64,000 nucleotides of DNA, taken from assembly GCF_014803405.1 (NCBI RefSeq), contig NZ_JACYFG010000006.1:813501-877500 (forward strand). Direction: 5' to 3'. The stretch comes from Pelagicoccus enzymogenes (lineage in GTDB: Bacteria; Verrucomicrobiota; Verrucomicrobiia; Opitutales; Opitutaceae). Position numbers and translations under genes: made by a program. The number at the start of each line of letters is the position of its first letter. Position 1 is the stretch's first letter. A model generated the notes under the pieces. That model made no database searches, had not been told where the DNA came from, and worked only from the letters and a program-made list of their open reading frames with translations. This document shows, one piece after another, positions 49,403 through 58,814 of the stretch.

Positions 49403-50581
49403 TTATTGGAATTTCGTAACCGCCTTTTTGAGAGCTGCGACCTTATCCGTCTGCTCCCAAGGCAAGTCGTCCTTGCCGAAGTGGCCGTAGTTGGTGGTGC
49501 CGCGGTAGATCGGACGCAGCAAGTTGAGCTGCTTGACGATGTTAGCCGGCTTGAAGCTGAACACTTCGGAAACCGCAGCTTCGATCGCCTCTTCGGCGAC
49601 GGAGCTGGTGCCAAAAGTATCCACCGTCACGCTCACAGGCTCGGGGTAGCCGATCGCGTAAGCAACCTGCAGCTCCGCCTTCGAGGCCAAGCCAGCGGCC
49701 ACGATGTTCTTCGCGACCCAACGGCACATGTAGGCAGCGGAACGGTCGACCTTGGAAGGGTCCTTGCCCGAAAAGGCGCCACCACCGTGACGGCCCGCGC
49801 CACCGTAGGTGTCCACGATGATCTTGCGGCCCGTGAGACCCGCGTCGCCCTGAGGCCCGCCGATTACGAAACGGCCAGTCGGGTTGACCAAAAACTTGGT
49901 GTTCTTAGTGATGAGCTTCTTGGGCAGGCACTTCTTGATGACCTTGTTGACCATGAAATCCTCGATCGTTTTCTTGGACACGTCGGCCGAGTGCTGCGTA
50001 GAAATGACCACTGCGGTGATCTCCGCGATCTTGCCGTTCTCGTAACGGACCGAAACCTGCGACTTGCAGTCCGGACGCAACCACTTCGCTTGGCGGCCAC
50101 CGTGGCGTACGCGAGCGATCTCGCGGCCGATGCGGTGCGAGTACATGAGGGCCGCCGGCATCAATTCCGGCGTTTCGTCGCAGGCAAAGCCGAACATGAT
50201 GCCCTGGTCGCCAGCCCCTTGCTCCGCCGTGTCCTTGCCCTTGGCCTTCTTGGCGTCCACGCCCTGGGCGATGTCCGGAGATTGGCTGGTAAGGTTGTTG
50301 GTGATGAAAACCTGGTCGGCATGGAAAACGTCGTCGTCGTTGACGTAGCCAATCTCGCGGATGGCGTTGCGGACGATGTCCTCGTAGTTGAGCTTCGCCT
50401 TCGTGGTGATCTCACCTGCCAAGACGACCGCGTTGCTCTTCACGAGCGTCTCGCAAGCGACGCGGCTGGTTGGATCCTGCTCGAGGCAGGCGTCCAAGAC
50501 GCTGTCTGAAATGTAGTCAGAAACCTTGTCGGGGTGTCCCTCGGCAACGGATTCAGAGGAAAATACGAAGTTTTTTGGCAT
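49403..50581 (-). CDS. metK: S-adenosylmethionine synthetase
   Basis: MetK makes S-adenosylmethionine from methionine and ATP. The 392-residue protein starts [20 protein letters not shown], with [20 protein letters not shown] and the P-loop-like [19 protein letters not shown], the three standard signatures. It is first in a two-gene minus-strand operon with ahcY. The upstream region shows a hairpin GGCACGTTAAACGTGC-like repeat at about 50697-50712, but I see no known SAM or SAH riboswitch core there. Confidence 0.98.
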   Translation of the reverse strand: MPKNFVFSSESVAEGHPDKVSDYISDSVLDACLEQDPTSRVACETLVKSNAVVLAGEITTKAKLNYEDIVRNAIREIGYVNDDDVFHADQVFITNNLTSQSPDIAQGVDAKKAKGKDTAEQGAGDQGIMFGFACDETPELMPAALMYSHRIGREIARVRHGGRQAKWLRPDCKSQVSVRYENGKIAEITAVVISTQHSADVSKKTIEDFMVNKVIKKCLPKKLITKNTKFLVNPTGRFVIGGPQGDAGLTGRKIIVDTYGGAGRHGGGAFSGKDPSKVDRSAAYMCRWVAKNIVAAGLASKAELQVAYAIGYPEPVSVTVDTFGTSSVAEEAIEAAVSEVFSFKPANIVKQLNLLRPIYRGTTNYGHFGKDDLPWEQTDKVAALKKAVTKFQ

Positions 50582-50748
50582 AGTGGTACGATCGATTTTT
50601 CTAGAATTTCAGGAGGCGAAACGAATGCATCCCATCAACGTATGCGGATTTGTTGATATGAAACTTGAGAAAAATCAAGAACCGAGTTGCAAATGGCACG
50701 TTAAACGTGCTCCAAGCACGGCAGCGGACAGTGGCCAACGTGAGGATT
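50582..50748. other. metK upstream region
   Basis: This 167-bp spacer carries the minus-strand promoter of metK and the hairpin GCACGTTAAACGTGC at about 50698-50712. There is a plus-strand AGGAGG at 50612 with an ATG after it, which I judge to be chance. Confidence 0.4.
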
Positions 50749-51231
50749 TTAATCTTCGACGCTCCGCGAGAGCAGGGCTTCCCTTCTCTTTCTCGCGTTT
50801 TCTTTGCGGAGTTCCTGCACGCGCTCGAAGGACATTACCATCGTTGCGTCGAAGGAGATCTCTGCCTCGCTTTTCCGCCGCTCTCGAACTTTTTGAGCTA
50901 AGTTGAGCGGCCGTACCTTGGCCTCCCTCAGTTGGATTTTCTTCACATCGCCCCCTCTGGCAACCGTTGCCGATGGCGGCGAAAGGCTCGCAGAGACAAT
51001 TGCGATCCCCATCCTTTCACGCCCAACTTCAATCCAACCGAGATGGCCATTTTGCTTGTGCGATAGACTCACTTTTGTGGAGCCTCCGAATTCAAATACA
51101 CCCGTCAATTCCAACAGATCTAGTTCGGCTGCCCAGACAGGTGCGGCAACCAACGAAGCGATGAGACAAAACAAGAGGACGAGACGGTCCCGCAGCACAG
51201 CCACCGCAATTCTCTTTCGGGCAATATTCAT
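50749..51231 (-). CDS. Small secreted protein of unknown function
   Basis: Starting at 51231 (MNIARKRIAVAVL) the protein has 160 residues with a signal peptide (DRLVLLFCLIASLVAAPVWA). The mature part has a beta-rich segment (TGVFEFGGSTKVSLSHKQNG) and a very basic helical end (RVQELRKENARKRREALL). I do not recognise the family. It lies downstream of the beta-helix protein and TonB receptor genes on the same strand, 93 bp after the former, and may act with them. Confidence 0.55.
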   Translation of the reverse strand: MNIARKRIAVAVLRDRLVLLFCLIASLVAAPVWAAELDLLELTGVFEFGGSTKVSLSHKQNGHLGWIEVGRERMGIAIVSASLSPPSATVARGGDVKKIQLREAKVRPLNLAQKVRERRKSEAEISFDATMVMSFERVQELRKENARKRREALLSRSVED

Positions 51232-51339
51232 TGCTTTAACTCCCACTGATTCAAAACGAACAAAACCGGCCCCCCCGCCAAGGAGGGCCAGTCCCCGTAA
51301 TCACAAAGCCAATCGGCTTTGAAAGATTTTGCTCAACGA

Positions 51340-53157
51340 CTAATCGACGAAAGTGACAGCCATAACTGATTCGCCGGCTGTACCATCTGGATTGTACACA
51401 TCAACTGAGTAGGCACCCGGATTGAGCGAGAGAAGGGCAATCGCGCTAGTGGTATCTCCAGTGAGGTCACCACGATCATAAACGCGGTACATGGCCTCGA
51501 TAGCGTCCTTCTGGTCCGTCTCAGCCCAGTTGGTCCAGATCTTGTTGTCCATGATGTACTCGCCTTCGCTGTAGCTGTAGATTCTGAAGGCTGTGGAGGA
51601 GGCAGCTGTAAGTACCGGCGGGGTTAGGTTAAGGAGAGCTTGCCCCTCAGCGTGGATCATCACCATACGAGGTACATCACCAGTTACAATAAGCCCCATA
51701 GCACGGACTTCTCCAGCACCCACGTCGAGGTCAGTACGAACTGCCGTGGCAAAGATTTCGCCACTTTTACGCTCGATAGACTCCGGGAGGTAGCCATCGA
51801 TGGATAGCTTCGTCCATCCAGCTGCCCAATTGGTTTCACCGAATGCACCTTGGAAGTCTACGTCGAGGAACCAACCATCAGCTGGCTCGTCCTTGAGAGC
51901 GTTAGTAAATGCTGGGCTGGCAGCCATGGGGCGAGGGTCGAGTCCACCGTCTGCGATACGACTCACACCGTAGAGCATCGGGTCTTGGATCGTGTTGCCC
52001 TTACCGGTTGCGGTCAAAAAGGTTACAATGTCTGCATTGGAAGAAAGACCGTTGGCTGTTCCGTCACCAAGATTATACCAAATGTTGTTGCGGAAATCGA
52101 TACGAGTCACTCCGTCGCTAACTTCTGTCAAACCCGAGATAGAGTCGCCAGCAATTGCGACACCCCCACCCGCAAAATCCATGAAGATGGAGTTGTAGTA
52201 GTGAACACCCGCGTCATCTTCGATGCTGAATACTTCTTCGTTTTGGTTAGCACCGATATAGGTCGCATTGTAGATGTCGCCCATACCTCGATAGGGGTGA
52301 CCTGCTGGAGTCTGAGCAAAACTGGCCGTTCCATCGTGCTCTCCAGCGTGATCCATTTCGGCACTGCCAGCGATACCAGTAGTACCGATAGTGAACCAGA
52401 ACTGTCCACGACCGGTCCAACCTTGGTCATAGTCAAAGCTCTCGTCGTTACAGTAAGCTGCGACGAGGTAACGAGCGTCTACCGTTCCACCAAACCACTC
52501 AAATCCGTCGTCTTTGTTGGCAAATACTTCGACGAACTCAATTGTGGTTCCACGACCAACGCCACCCATGGTAAGACCGTTGATTTCATTACCTGAACCG
52601 ATTTCGGATCCACCATGGCGAATAGACACATAGCGAAAAATACCTGAATTGTCATCTGGATCCAATCCTCCGAACTCCGTCCAAGTATTGGATTCTTGGT
52701 TGTCTAGGCCTTCGACGTTTTCCAAGGTCGGAATTTGCGGATCAGAAAGAAAGTCACCTGTTGTGCCCTGCTTGTGAGAGTTCACAGGAGCTGCACCGAG
52801 GATGATGACACCACCCCAGAGATTGGTTTGACCCGCACCAAAAGAACCATCCAATGGATCATCTTCAGCTGTGAAGATGATCGGATCACTTGGAGTTCCC
52901 ATGGCGAAAATTTTCGAACCGCGAGTAATGATCAATGCGGTCGCTGGGTCCGCGGGCGCAGCAGGTTTACCTCCCTTGATCACAGTGCCCGGCTCAATTG
53001 TCAAAGACGCACCATCTGTAACATAAATTTGGCCCTTGAGGACATAAGTTGTGTCCTTCGTCCAGACCGTGTCCGTAGTAATGTTAGCGGTAATATCCTC
53101 ACCGTAACTCATTAAGCAAGCGGCAATACCTGCAAGCGATGTTATTATACGTTTCAT
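51340..53157 (-). CDS. Secreted right-handed beta-helix-like protein
   Basis: The 605-residue secreted protein (signal MKRIITSLAGIAACLMSYG) has many short repeat turns: GQIYVTDGASLTIEPGTVIKGG, GSKIFAMGTPSDPIIFTAED, GGVIILGAAPVNS, GIFRYVSIRHGGSE. These resemble parallel beta-helix surface proteins often encoded with TonB-dependent receptors in Verrucomicrobiota and Bacteroidota. The C-terminal part (about 480-605) is beta-rich. The gene follows the TonB receptor by 35 bp and is lower in GC than most of the window. Its ligand is not known; capture of a substrate for the receptor is likely. Confidence 0.75.
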   Translation of the reverse strand: MKRIITSLAGIAACLMSYGEDITANITTDTVWTKDTTYVLKGQIYVTDGASLTIEPGTVIKGGKPAAPADPATALIITRGSKIFAMGTPSDPIIFTAEDDPLDGSFGAGQTNLWGGVIILGAAPVNSHKQGTTGDFLSDPQIPTLENVEGLDNQESNTWTEFGGLDPDDNSGIFRYVSIRHGGSEIGSGNEINGLTMGGVGRGTTIEFVEVFANKDDGFEWFGGTVDARYLVAAYCNDESFDYDQGWTGRGQFWFTIGTTGIAGSAEMDHAGEHDGTASFAQTPAGHPYRGMGDIYNATYIGANQNEEVFSIEDDAGVHYYNSIFMDFAGGGVAIAGDSISGLTEVSDGVTRIDFRNNIWYNLGDGTANGLSSNADIVTFLTATGKGNTIQDPMLYGVSRIADGGLDPRPMAASPAFTNALKDEPADGWFLDVDFQGAFGETNWAAGWTKLSIDGYLPESIERKSGEIFATAVRTDLDVGAGEVRAMGLIVTGDVPRMVMIHAEGQALLNLTPPVLTAASSTAFRIYSYSEGEYIMDNKIWTNWAETDQKDAIEAMYRVYDRGDLTGDTTSAIALLSLNPGAYSVDVYNPDGTAGESVMAVTFVD

Positions 53158-53192
53158 AGAAGTTCTGTGGATTACAGTTCTTTGTGGTTATA

Positions 53193-56066
53193 TTATTCGA
53201 ATCTTTTCGAAAAGCTCAGCGAAATAGTCCTTCCCTTAGACACATCAGAATAGACAAGATGTTCGTCGAAATCATCCCAAAATATCTGATTGCCATCATC
53301 TAGTATATTCTTAATCGACAGCTTCATCTTATACCCTCTCGGTAAACTTCTAGAGTATATAAAATCCAAGCTATCTCCACCGGCTTGATACACATCAGGC
53401 AATCCATCCCTTGAAACTAAATATAGACTCTCTCCGGTATGGTTATACACAAAACTGTATGACTCTCCCTTTTCGATCCGATTCCAGAAAACGTCTAAGT
53501 TACCGATCAACGAGGATTGACCTTGTAGCTCACGCGTTAGGGATACATCGGGGTCCCGAAGTCGCTTTTCGATGAGCTCCTCCTGGGATCTGTCCACTTC
53601 AGATTCGAGGATCGAAAAGTTACCGCCCACAGAGAATTCACTATTCTCGTTACTGAGAAACGCCAATCGTCTCCGAGCCTCAAATTCTACACCGGAAACA
53701 GTCCCTTCATCTACGTTAACATAGGTCAACTGACCTTCTGAGTAATTCTGCTCGATTGGGTTGTGCATATCCTTAGAGAACACACTAAACGCAAGTAGGT
53801 CAGTGCCCTCCAAGAACCACTCATACCTCAAGTCAAAATTCTCTATTCTCGTACGAGTGAGCGAAGAGTTCCCAATAAAGACCTCTCCTCCCACGTTGTC
53901 GAAAGAACCAAAAGGTGAGAGTTCTCTGAAATTCGGACGAGCTAGGGTCTTGGAATAAGCAAATCTGAGATTCTGACTTTCGGTCAACTCGTGAACGATC
54001 TGAACAGCAGGAAGCCAATCGCTATTGTCTAAATCGCCACTGTTGGGAATAAGATTCCCATTTGCCCTGAAACTCTGAACTTCTATGTTAGCTTCTTCTA
54101 TTCTAGCACCAGTGACCAATCTCCATTTCTCAAGAGGTCGAAAGTCAGCCATCATATAGGCTGCATCAGTTTTCTGAATACCATTATATTTTGGTACAAA
54201 GCCTGCGAACTCCCGAACGTAACGCTGAATCTGACCTTCACCGTTGAACCCTAACTTCTCCTCATCAAGGAAGGAGTAAGCAACTCCATCATACGAGGTG
54301 GCAAGGTTATCGATATAGATAAATGCACGCTCTTTAAAATTTCGCGTCGTCTCGCTTGTGAGAAAGCCAAACTTGATTTCGCCCGATTTGCCTCCAAAAG
54401 GCAGTTTGAAATCGGCTTTCAGCTCGTCAGTGGACTCATCCAAATTTCTCCAATAGCGACGCGGACCGGGGAAATTACCTTCATAGGCAGCCCTTCCATT
54501 TTCGCCCGGCTCCACCGAATCGTAAAAGAGCCGGAAGTCAGGCTCTTCTTGGACACTCTTGCTAGTCGCAGCCTCCCAGTTCACCTCTAATCCAGCAAGC
54601 CCATCAAACTTGTGTTCTCCGAATAACTGGTAGGAAGAGAGAGCTCGCTCGGTATAGTGTAGGTTGCGCACCCGAAAAGTTCCATCGCCCGCCCCTATGA
54701 AGTATTCACCTTCGCGATAAATCGCTTCATCAGCACCGCTCTGGTTGTACATCGTTTTAACACCTACTTCATGACTCCCCCCGAAGGTAACCGCAGCATT
54801 CAGGACGGAACCCCACTGTGCTTCATCGACCCCCTTGGACTCAACAAAGCCTTCTTTAACCCCCAATTGGAAATCTCTACCTACAAGCTCGTAGCGCCCC
54901 ACTTCGCCATCATCGTAGGCGGAGAAACTCCGCTTATAATTGAAACTGCCGATAACACCGAGGACCGGACCATCAGCTGAGTCATTCAAAGGGTAACGGT
55001 CTCCAAAAGAGACAGAGAAGGAGTGATTCAAAGGAGCCGTTTTGAGACGTGGTGCGAGTTCCGAACTGAAAGACTTTACCGCAGCATCAATGAGTTCTAA
55101 GCCAGCTTGATCTTCACCGTTTGGCGAAAAAGGGACCGAACCTGCATCAACGATAACCTGAGGCACAGACCTGTGGCCATCATCAGTGCCCAGCCAATCA
55201 GAATCTCCTCCTTCGGATGCCAAGTAATCGCGGAAAGTAGTTTTTTCGTTGTAACTGACGCCGAAGCTAAAGGTTAAGAAACCAGCATCCGGAATAGACT
55301 TGGTAACGACGTTAACCGAACCACCCGTGAAACTCCCGGCTTTATCTGGGGTGAACGATTTGGTCGTAACAATCGACTCGATAATACCGGAGGGAAACTG
55401 GTCTAGCTGGACAGCACGCTTGTCAGGATCCGCACTGGGAACAGTAGATCCGTTGAGTGTGGTATTGTTGTAGCGGTCGGACAAACCGCGGACCACCATG
55501 TATTTTCCATCAGCTATAGAAACTCCAGTCGTCTTGGAAAGTGCGTCCGCCGCATCACCAACTCCTAGTCTGCTAAACGACTCCGAACCGATCGCGTCAC
55601 TGATGGAGGATGCTTTCTGCCTCTCGGACAATAGCGCTAAGCTCGAGCCCTCCAGCGCTTTCGCCTTTACGGTGAAACCGTCTAACTCGACGATTTCTGA
55701 GTTGTCCCCATAAAGTGGAACATCGACTCGGGCAACACCACCGGAAGCAACTTCAAGCTCCTCGACACGCGATGCTTTATAGTACATAGCAGAAGCCATG
55801 ACTGTGTGTTCGCCAGCCGGGACATTCACAATGATGAACCGTCCGTCCTTGTCACTCGTGGCAGTCAAAGGAGTACCCAATATCGCAACGCGAACACCAG
55901 ACACACCTCCACCGAACTCGGCATCGACAACGGTACCAGAAACGATACCGGAAACGCCTGCTTCTTGGGCAGACGCTTGGGTTGAAAACAGGACCACTGC
56001 TATTGTTGCCAACAACAGTTTGGCGAGGCCCCAATTGGACTTTGTTTTACGGGAATTTTGAAACAT
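53193..56066 (-). CDS. TonB-dependent receptor
   Basis: The 957-residue outer-membrane receptor has a signal peptide (LLLATIAVVLFSTQASAQ), an N-terminal carboxypeptidase-regulatory-like domain (SGTVVDAEFGGGVSGVRVAI, DGRFIIVNVPAGEHTV), a plug domain (SSISDAIGSESFSRLGVGDAADAL, VVRGLSDRYNNTTLNG) and a beta-barrel ending in Phe-Glu (SLSFSKRFE). Uptake of a scarce nutrient powered by TonB is expected. PhoB-box-like repeats lie upstream, which suggests phosphate-linked control. It is first in a three-gene minus-strand cluster, with lower GC than its neighbours. Confidence 0.93.
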   Translation of the reverse strand: MFQNSRKTKSNWGLAKLLLATIAVVLFSTQASAQEAGVSGIVSGTVVDAEFGGGVSGVRVAILGTPLTATSDKDGRFIIVNVPAGEHTVMASAMYYKASRVEELEVASGGVARVDVPLYGDNSEIVELDGFTVKAKALEGSSLALLSERQKASSISDAIGSESFSRLGVGDAADALSKTTGVSIADGKYMVVRGLSDRYNNTTLNGSTVPSADPDKRAVQLDQFPSGIIESIVTTKSFTPDKAGSFTGGSVNVVTKSIPDAGFLTFSFGVSYNEKTTFRDYLASEGGDSDWLGTDDGHRSVPQVIVDAGSVPFSPNGEDQAGLELIDAAVKSFSSELAPRLKTAPLNHSFSVSFGDRYPLNDSADGPVLGVIGSFNYKRSFSAYDDGEVGRYELVGRDFQLGVKEGFVESKGVDEAQWGSVLNAAVTFGGSHEVGVKTMYNQSGADEAIYREGEYFIGAGDGTFRVRNLHYTERALSSYQLFGEHKFDGLAGLEVNWEAATSKSVQEEPDFRLFYDSVEPGENGRAAYEGNFPGPRRYWRNLDESTDELKADFKLPFGGKSGEIKFGFLTSETTRNFKERAFIYIDNLATSYDGVAYSFLDEEKLGFNGEGQIQRYVREFAGFVPKYNGIQKTDAAYMMADFRPLEKWRLVTGARIEEANIEVQSFRANGNLIPNSGDLDNSDWLPAVQIVHELTESQNLRFAYSKTLARPNFRELSPFGSFDNVGGEVFIGNSSLTRTRIENFDLRYEWFLEGTDLLAFSVFSKDMHNPIEQNYSEGQLTYVNVDEGTVSGVEFEARRRLAFLSNENSEFSVGGNFSILESEVDRSQEELIEKRLRDPDVSLTRELQGQSSLIGNLDVFWNRIEKGESYSFVYNHTGESLYLVSRDGLPDVYQAGGDSLDFIYSRSLPRGYKMKLSIKNILDDGNQIFWDDFDEHLVYSDVSKGRTISLSFSKRFE

Positions 56067-56352
56067 ATCAGTAGATGATTAGGCCATGAAAGACTCTGAA
56101 GGCCTTATAAATCTCAATGGGAAAGACGGCCCGTCACCATCTTGTCACCTCTGCGTCACGCGTTCCGAATGTGCGTAACATTCCCGTCACATCATTGTGA
56201 ATAACACACGGCTTTCGGCGCATTTTTGGCGCATGATTTGTCACATTATCCAACGCCGATGCTCCCGCACCTCCGCGCTGCGCAAAGTCCCAGATTCGCA
56301 ATCAATATTCTCATTGAGGTCAGTTGAAGATTTGAAGAAACTACGCTGCCCC
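56067..56352. promoter_or_regulatory. Divergent regulatory region with PhoB-box-like repeats
   Basis: The region between the TonB receptor and a GNAT gene has CCGTCAC, TTGTCAC and GCGTCAC at 56131, 56142 and 56153, exactly 11 bp apart. A further pair GCGTAAC/CCGTCAC sits at 56173 and 56184. A 7-bp unit with a 4-bp gap is the Pho-box layout. A TATAAG-like -10 for the receptor lies at about 56105-56110 on the minus strand. Confidence 0.55.
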
Positions 56353-56772
56353 ATGAAAATCCGCCCCTACCAAACCGAAGACGAAGCTGCCCTCATAGAA
56401 TTGTGGCGGGACTGCAACTTACTCGTTCCGCACAACAATCCGCTGCTGGATATAGGGCGTAAGCTGGCCGTGAATCCCGAATGGTTCGCTGTCGGCATCG
56501 AGAAAGGCACGCTCGTTGCGTCTATCATGGCAGGCTACGATGGGCATCGCGGCTGGATCAATTACCTCGCAGTGACTCCCACTCAGCGCGGCAAGGGCTT
56601 CGCTCGCCAGCTCATGGAATTCGCCGAGACCACTCTCACAGATGCAGGCTGCCCCAAGATCAACCTGCAGATACGGTCAAGCAACCAACAGGCGCAGGCC
56701 TTCTACGAAAAACTCGGCTACACCATCGACCCAGTAGTCAGCATGGGCAAGCGCCTCATCCCGGACAACTGA
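56353..56772 (+). CDS. GNAT acetyltransferase (YpeA-like)
   Basis: The start at 56353 (MKIRPYQTEDEAALIELWRD) matches the family N-terminus; the frame is open upstream to 56197 without conservation. The 139-residue protein has the GNAT acetyl-CoA motif VTPTQRGKGFARQLMEFAE and the C-terminal ANQQAQAFYEKLGYT-like segment (SSNQQAQAFYEKLGYTIDP). It resembles YpeA. Substrate is unknown. It is the first of three GNAT genes in a row. Confidence 0.87.
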   Translation: MKIRPYQTEDEAALIELWRDCNLLVPHNNPLLDIGRKLAVNPEWFAVGIEKGTLVASIMAGYDGHRGWINYLAVTPTQRGKGFARQLMEFAETTLTDAGCPKINLQIRSSNQQAQAFYEKLGYTIDPVVSMGKRLIPDN

Positions 56773-56778
56773 ACCGCC

Positions 56779-57192
56779 ATGCAAACAGAGATACTCTACC
56801 GCAGCGAAAAGCGACTGCCCGAGGCCCAGGTCCAAGCCCTCTACCGGGCAAACCATTGGTCATCAGCCGAGCTCCCAGGAACACTATTAGCAGCCTTGGC
56901 TAATTCACACTCGCTGGTCAGCGCCTGGAAAGGCGAGACGCTGGTCGGCCTCGGCAACGCCCTGTCCGACGGGCACCTCGTGGTTTACTATCCGCACCTG
57001 CTCGTTCTTCCCGAGTATCAGGGACAAGGCATCGGCAGCGAAATCATGAAGCGGCTGCAAGCTCGCTATGCTGGCTTTCACATGCACATTCTTACCGCCG
57101 ACGGAGAGGCCGTCGACTTCTACCACAAACTTGGATTCACCCGCGCCGGAAAAACCCAACCCATGTGGATCTACGAGGGAAACGACCACTAG
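56779..57192 (+). CDS. GNAT acetyltransferase
   Basis: The 137-residue protein has a GNAT core with PHLLVLPEYQGQGIGSEIMK (acetyl-CoA loop QGQGIG) and DGEAVDFYHKLGFTRAGKT near the C-terminus. It starts 6 bp after the previous GNAT gene, so they are cotranscribed. Substrate is unknown. Confidence 0.87.
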   Translation: MQTEILYRSEKRLPEAQVQALYRANHWSSAELPGTLLAALANSHSLVSAWKGETLVGLGNALSDGHLVVYYPHLLVLPEYQGQGIGSEIMKRLQARYAGFHMHILTADGEAVDFYHKLGFTRAGKTQPMWIYEGNDH

Positions 57193-57217
57193 GACGTGAC
57201 TTTAAACAAGCTCCCCC

Positions 57218-57685
57218 GTGCCACCCGTATTCAAAGTTTCGCGACCCAGTGAGTCATCAAGTCTGAAGGAAATCGCCGTCCAATCAAAAAGCTACTGGGG
57301 CTACCCCACTGAGCTGCTGGAAAAATTGAAATCGGCCTTCCCCATCACGGAAGACTATATCGAGAGAAATTTAGTACGCACCCTTTGGGACGAATCGAGC
57401 CCTGTCGGCTTCTTCTCGATAGTGAAAGGCCCACCCGCTCTCCTAGACCACCTTTGGCTACTTCCCTCGCACATCGGCAAGGGTCACGGAATGCAAGCCC
57501 TCGAAGAGATCAACGCCCTCTGCCGGGAGGAGGGGATTTCCGAGCTCACCCTGCATTCCGACCCAAACGCCGCCGCCTTCTATCTGAAGCACGGAGCGGA
57601 ACGCATCGGCGAAGTTTACAGCGAGCTCCAAAAGACCATGCTTCCAAAGCTGAAGTTTTCGATCCGACCATCCCCAAGCTCATGA
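57218..57685 (+). CDS. GNAT acetyltransferase
   Basis: This 155-residue protein (GTG start at 57218) has the GNAT pattern LDHLWLLPSHIGKGHGMQAL (acetyl-CoA loop IGKGHG) and HSDPNAAAFYLKHGAERIG. The region VRTLWDESSPVGFFS is weakly conserved. It overlaps the cupin gene by ATGA, which implies coupling. Substrate is unknown. Confidence 0.85.
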   Translation: MPPVFKVSRPSESSSLKEIAVQSKSYWGYPTELLEKLKSAFPITEDYIERNLVRTLWDESSPVGFFSIVKGPPALLDHLWLLPSHIGKGHGMQALEEINALCREEGISELTLHSDPNAAAFYLKHGAERIGEVYSELQKTMLPKLKFSIRPSPSS

Positions 57686-58173
57686 AAATCGCCAACACCC
57701 ACCACATGAAAGAATTCGGCTGGACCTCTCCCTCCGGCAAATTCGCCGGAGCCGGCAAGCAGGTCTCCGAGGCCCTCGGCCGCGTGCACGATTCCACCGA
57801 CCTGGAAAAACGGCACCCCTTCGACGTCGAGATCCTCCGTGTTCCCCCCGGCAAGATCCCCTACCCCTACCACTCCCACAGCGCCCAGTGGGAATTTTAC
57901 CATGTGCTTTCCGGCACCGGCAAAGTACGCCACCTCGAAGGAAAAGACGCCATAGGCCCCGGCGACGCCTTCCTCTTCAAGCCGGGAGAGCCGCACCAGC
58001 TGATCAACGATGGCACCGAAGACCTCATCGTCACCGTGGTCGCTGACAACCCAATCGGCGAGTCTTGCCACTATCCCGACAGCGGCAAATGGCTGGTCCG
58101 CTCCCCCAAGAGCCGACTCATCCGCTCGGAGCCGCTCGACTACTACGACGGCGAGGATGCCCGCCCCGAGTAG
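57682..58173 (+). CDS. Cupin-domain protein
   Basis: The ATG at 57682 overlaps the stop of the GNAT gene. The 163-residue protein has one cupin barrel with metal-site pattern PYPYHSHSAQWEFYHVLSG (two His and a Glu) and GDAFLFKPGEPHQLINDG (last His). An upstream in-frame extension to 57385 would read through the GNAT gene and is rejected. The role may be sensing or metal-dependent catalysis on a small molecule; it cannot be fixed. Confidence 0.85.
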   Translation: MKIANTHHMKEFGWTSPSGKFAGAGKQVSEALGRVHDSTDLEKRHPFDVEILRVPPGKIPYPYHSHSAQWEFYHVLSGTGKVRHLEGKDAIGPGDAFLFKPGEPHQLINDGTEDLIVTVVADNPIGESCHYPDSGKWLVRSPKSRLIRSEPLDYYDGEDARPE

Positions 58174-58266
58174 CCAAGCGCTGCCCCGACAGAAGTCATG
58201 AATTTGAAGTAAATCCCCAAGCTCCCCCTTGCCTCGCCCCCAGCACTTTCACTACAGTCCGATCCA

Positions 58267-58692
58267 ATGCCACTTGTACAGATCGCCTACGCCAGCTCAG
58301 CAGCTGAGCCCTTCACCAAGGAAGAGCTTGTCGAACTGCTGAAGAAAAGCCGTCAGAAAAACCAAGAGCGCGGCATCACTGGATTGCTGCTCTACAAGGA
58401 GGGAAACTTCTTGCAGATCTTGGAAGGAGAAAGCCCCATCATCAGAGAAACCTTGCAGCGTATCGAAGCAGATCCACGCCACCGCGGGTTCCTCACCATC
58501 TTCAAGCGCAACGTGGAAGAGCGCGAATTCCCCGACTGGTCCATGGCCTTCCGCAATTTGAACGATCCGGAAATTGACCGAATTCCCGGCTACAACGAGT
58601 TCCTGAACCTGAAATTCGATCCCGAATCCCTCCAGGAAGACAGTTCTAGCGTCGAGCGCCTTATCGGCACCTTCGCCAAAGCCATCCGCTGA
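58267..58692 (+). CDS. BLUF-domain blue-light sensor
   Basis: The 141-residue protein is a single BLUF domain that binds FAD. The key Tyr is in VQIAYASSA near the N-terminus, the flavin-contact Asn is just before RGITGLLLYKEG, and the Gln is in NFLQILEGE. A C-terminal helix pair follows. With no attached output domain it probably acts through a partner protein. It is monocistronic. Confidence 0.88.
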   Translation: MPLVQIAYASSAAEPFTKEELVELLKKSRQKNQERGITGLLLYKEGNFLQILEGESPIIRETLQRIEADPRHRGFLTIFKRNVEEREFPDWSMAFRNLNDPEIDRIPGYNEFLNLKFDPESLQEDSSSVERLIGTFAKAIR

Positions 58693-58814
58693 AGCCCTGG
58701 CTGCTAGCGGCCGCTGTCCCAGCGGACGCCCTCCACTGCTACCCGCTTCAGCCAGATCACGCATTCGCGAATTTCCCTCTTTACCCAATCGAGCCTCTAT
58801 CCCTAAGTGGCAGC
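58693..58814. repeat. REP-like element before pyrR
   Basis: CCGCTGTCCCAGCGGA at 58711-58726 (stem CCGCTG/CAGCGG) is identical to 61721-61736. No attenuator terminator with a T run is visible before pyrR. Confidence 0.55.

Noticed and set aside
50582-50748. SAM or SAH riboswitch before metK
   Set aside because: Only a simple hairpin is visible; none of the conserved core sequences of known SAM/SAH riboswitches could be recognised by eye.
50526-50906. Plus-strand frame with AGGAGG before ATG at 50625
   Set aside because: The frame runs into the coding region of the minus-strand secreted protein gene and turns Arg-rich without conservation; the RBS match is probably chance.
58693-58814. PyrR attenuator before pyrR
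   Set aside because: The only stem is a REP-like palindrome without a T run or a competing antiterminator.
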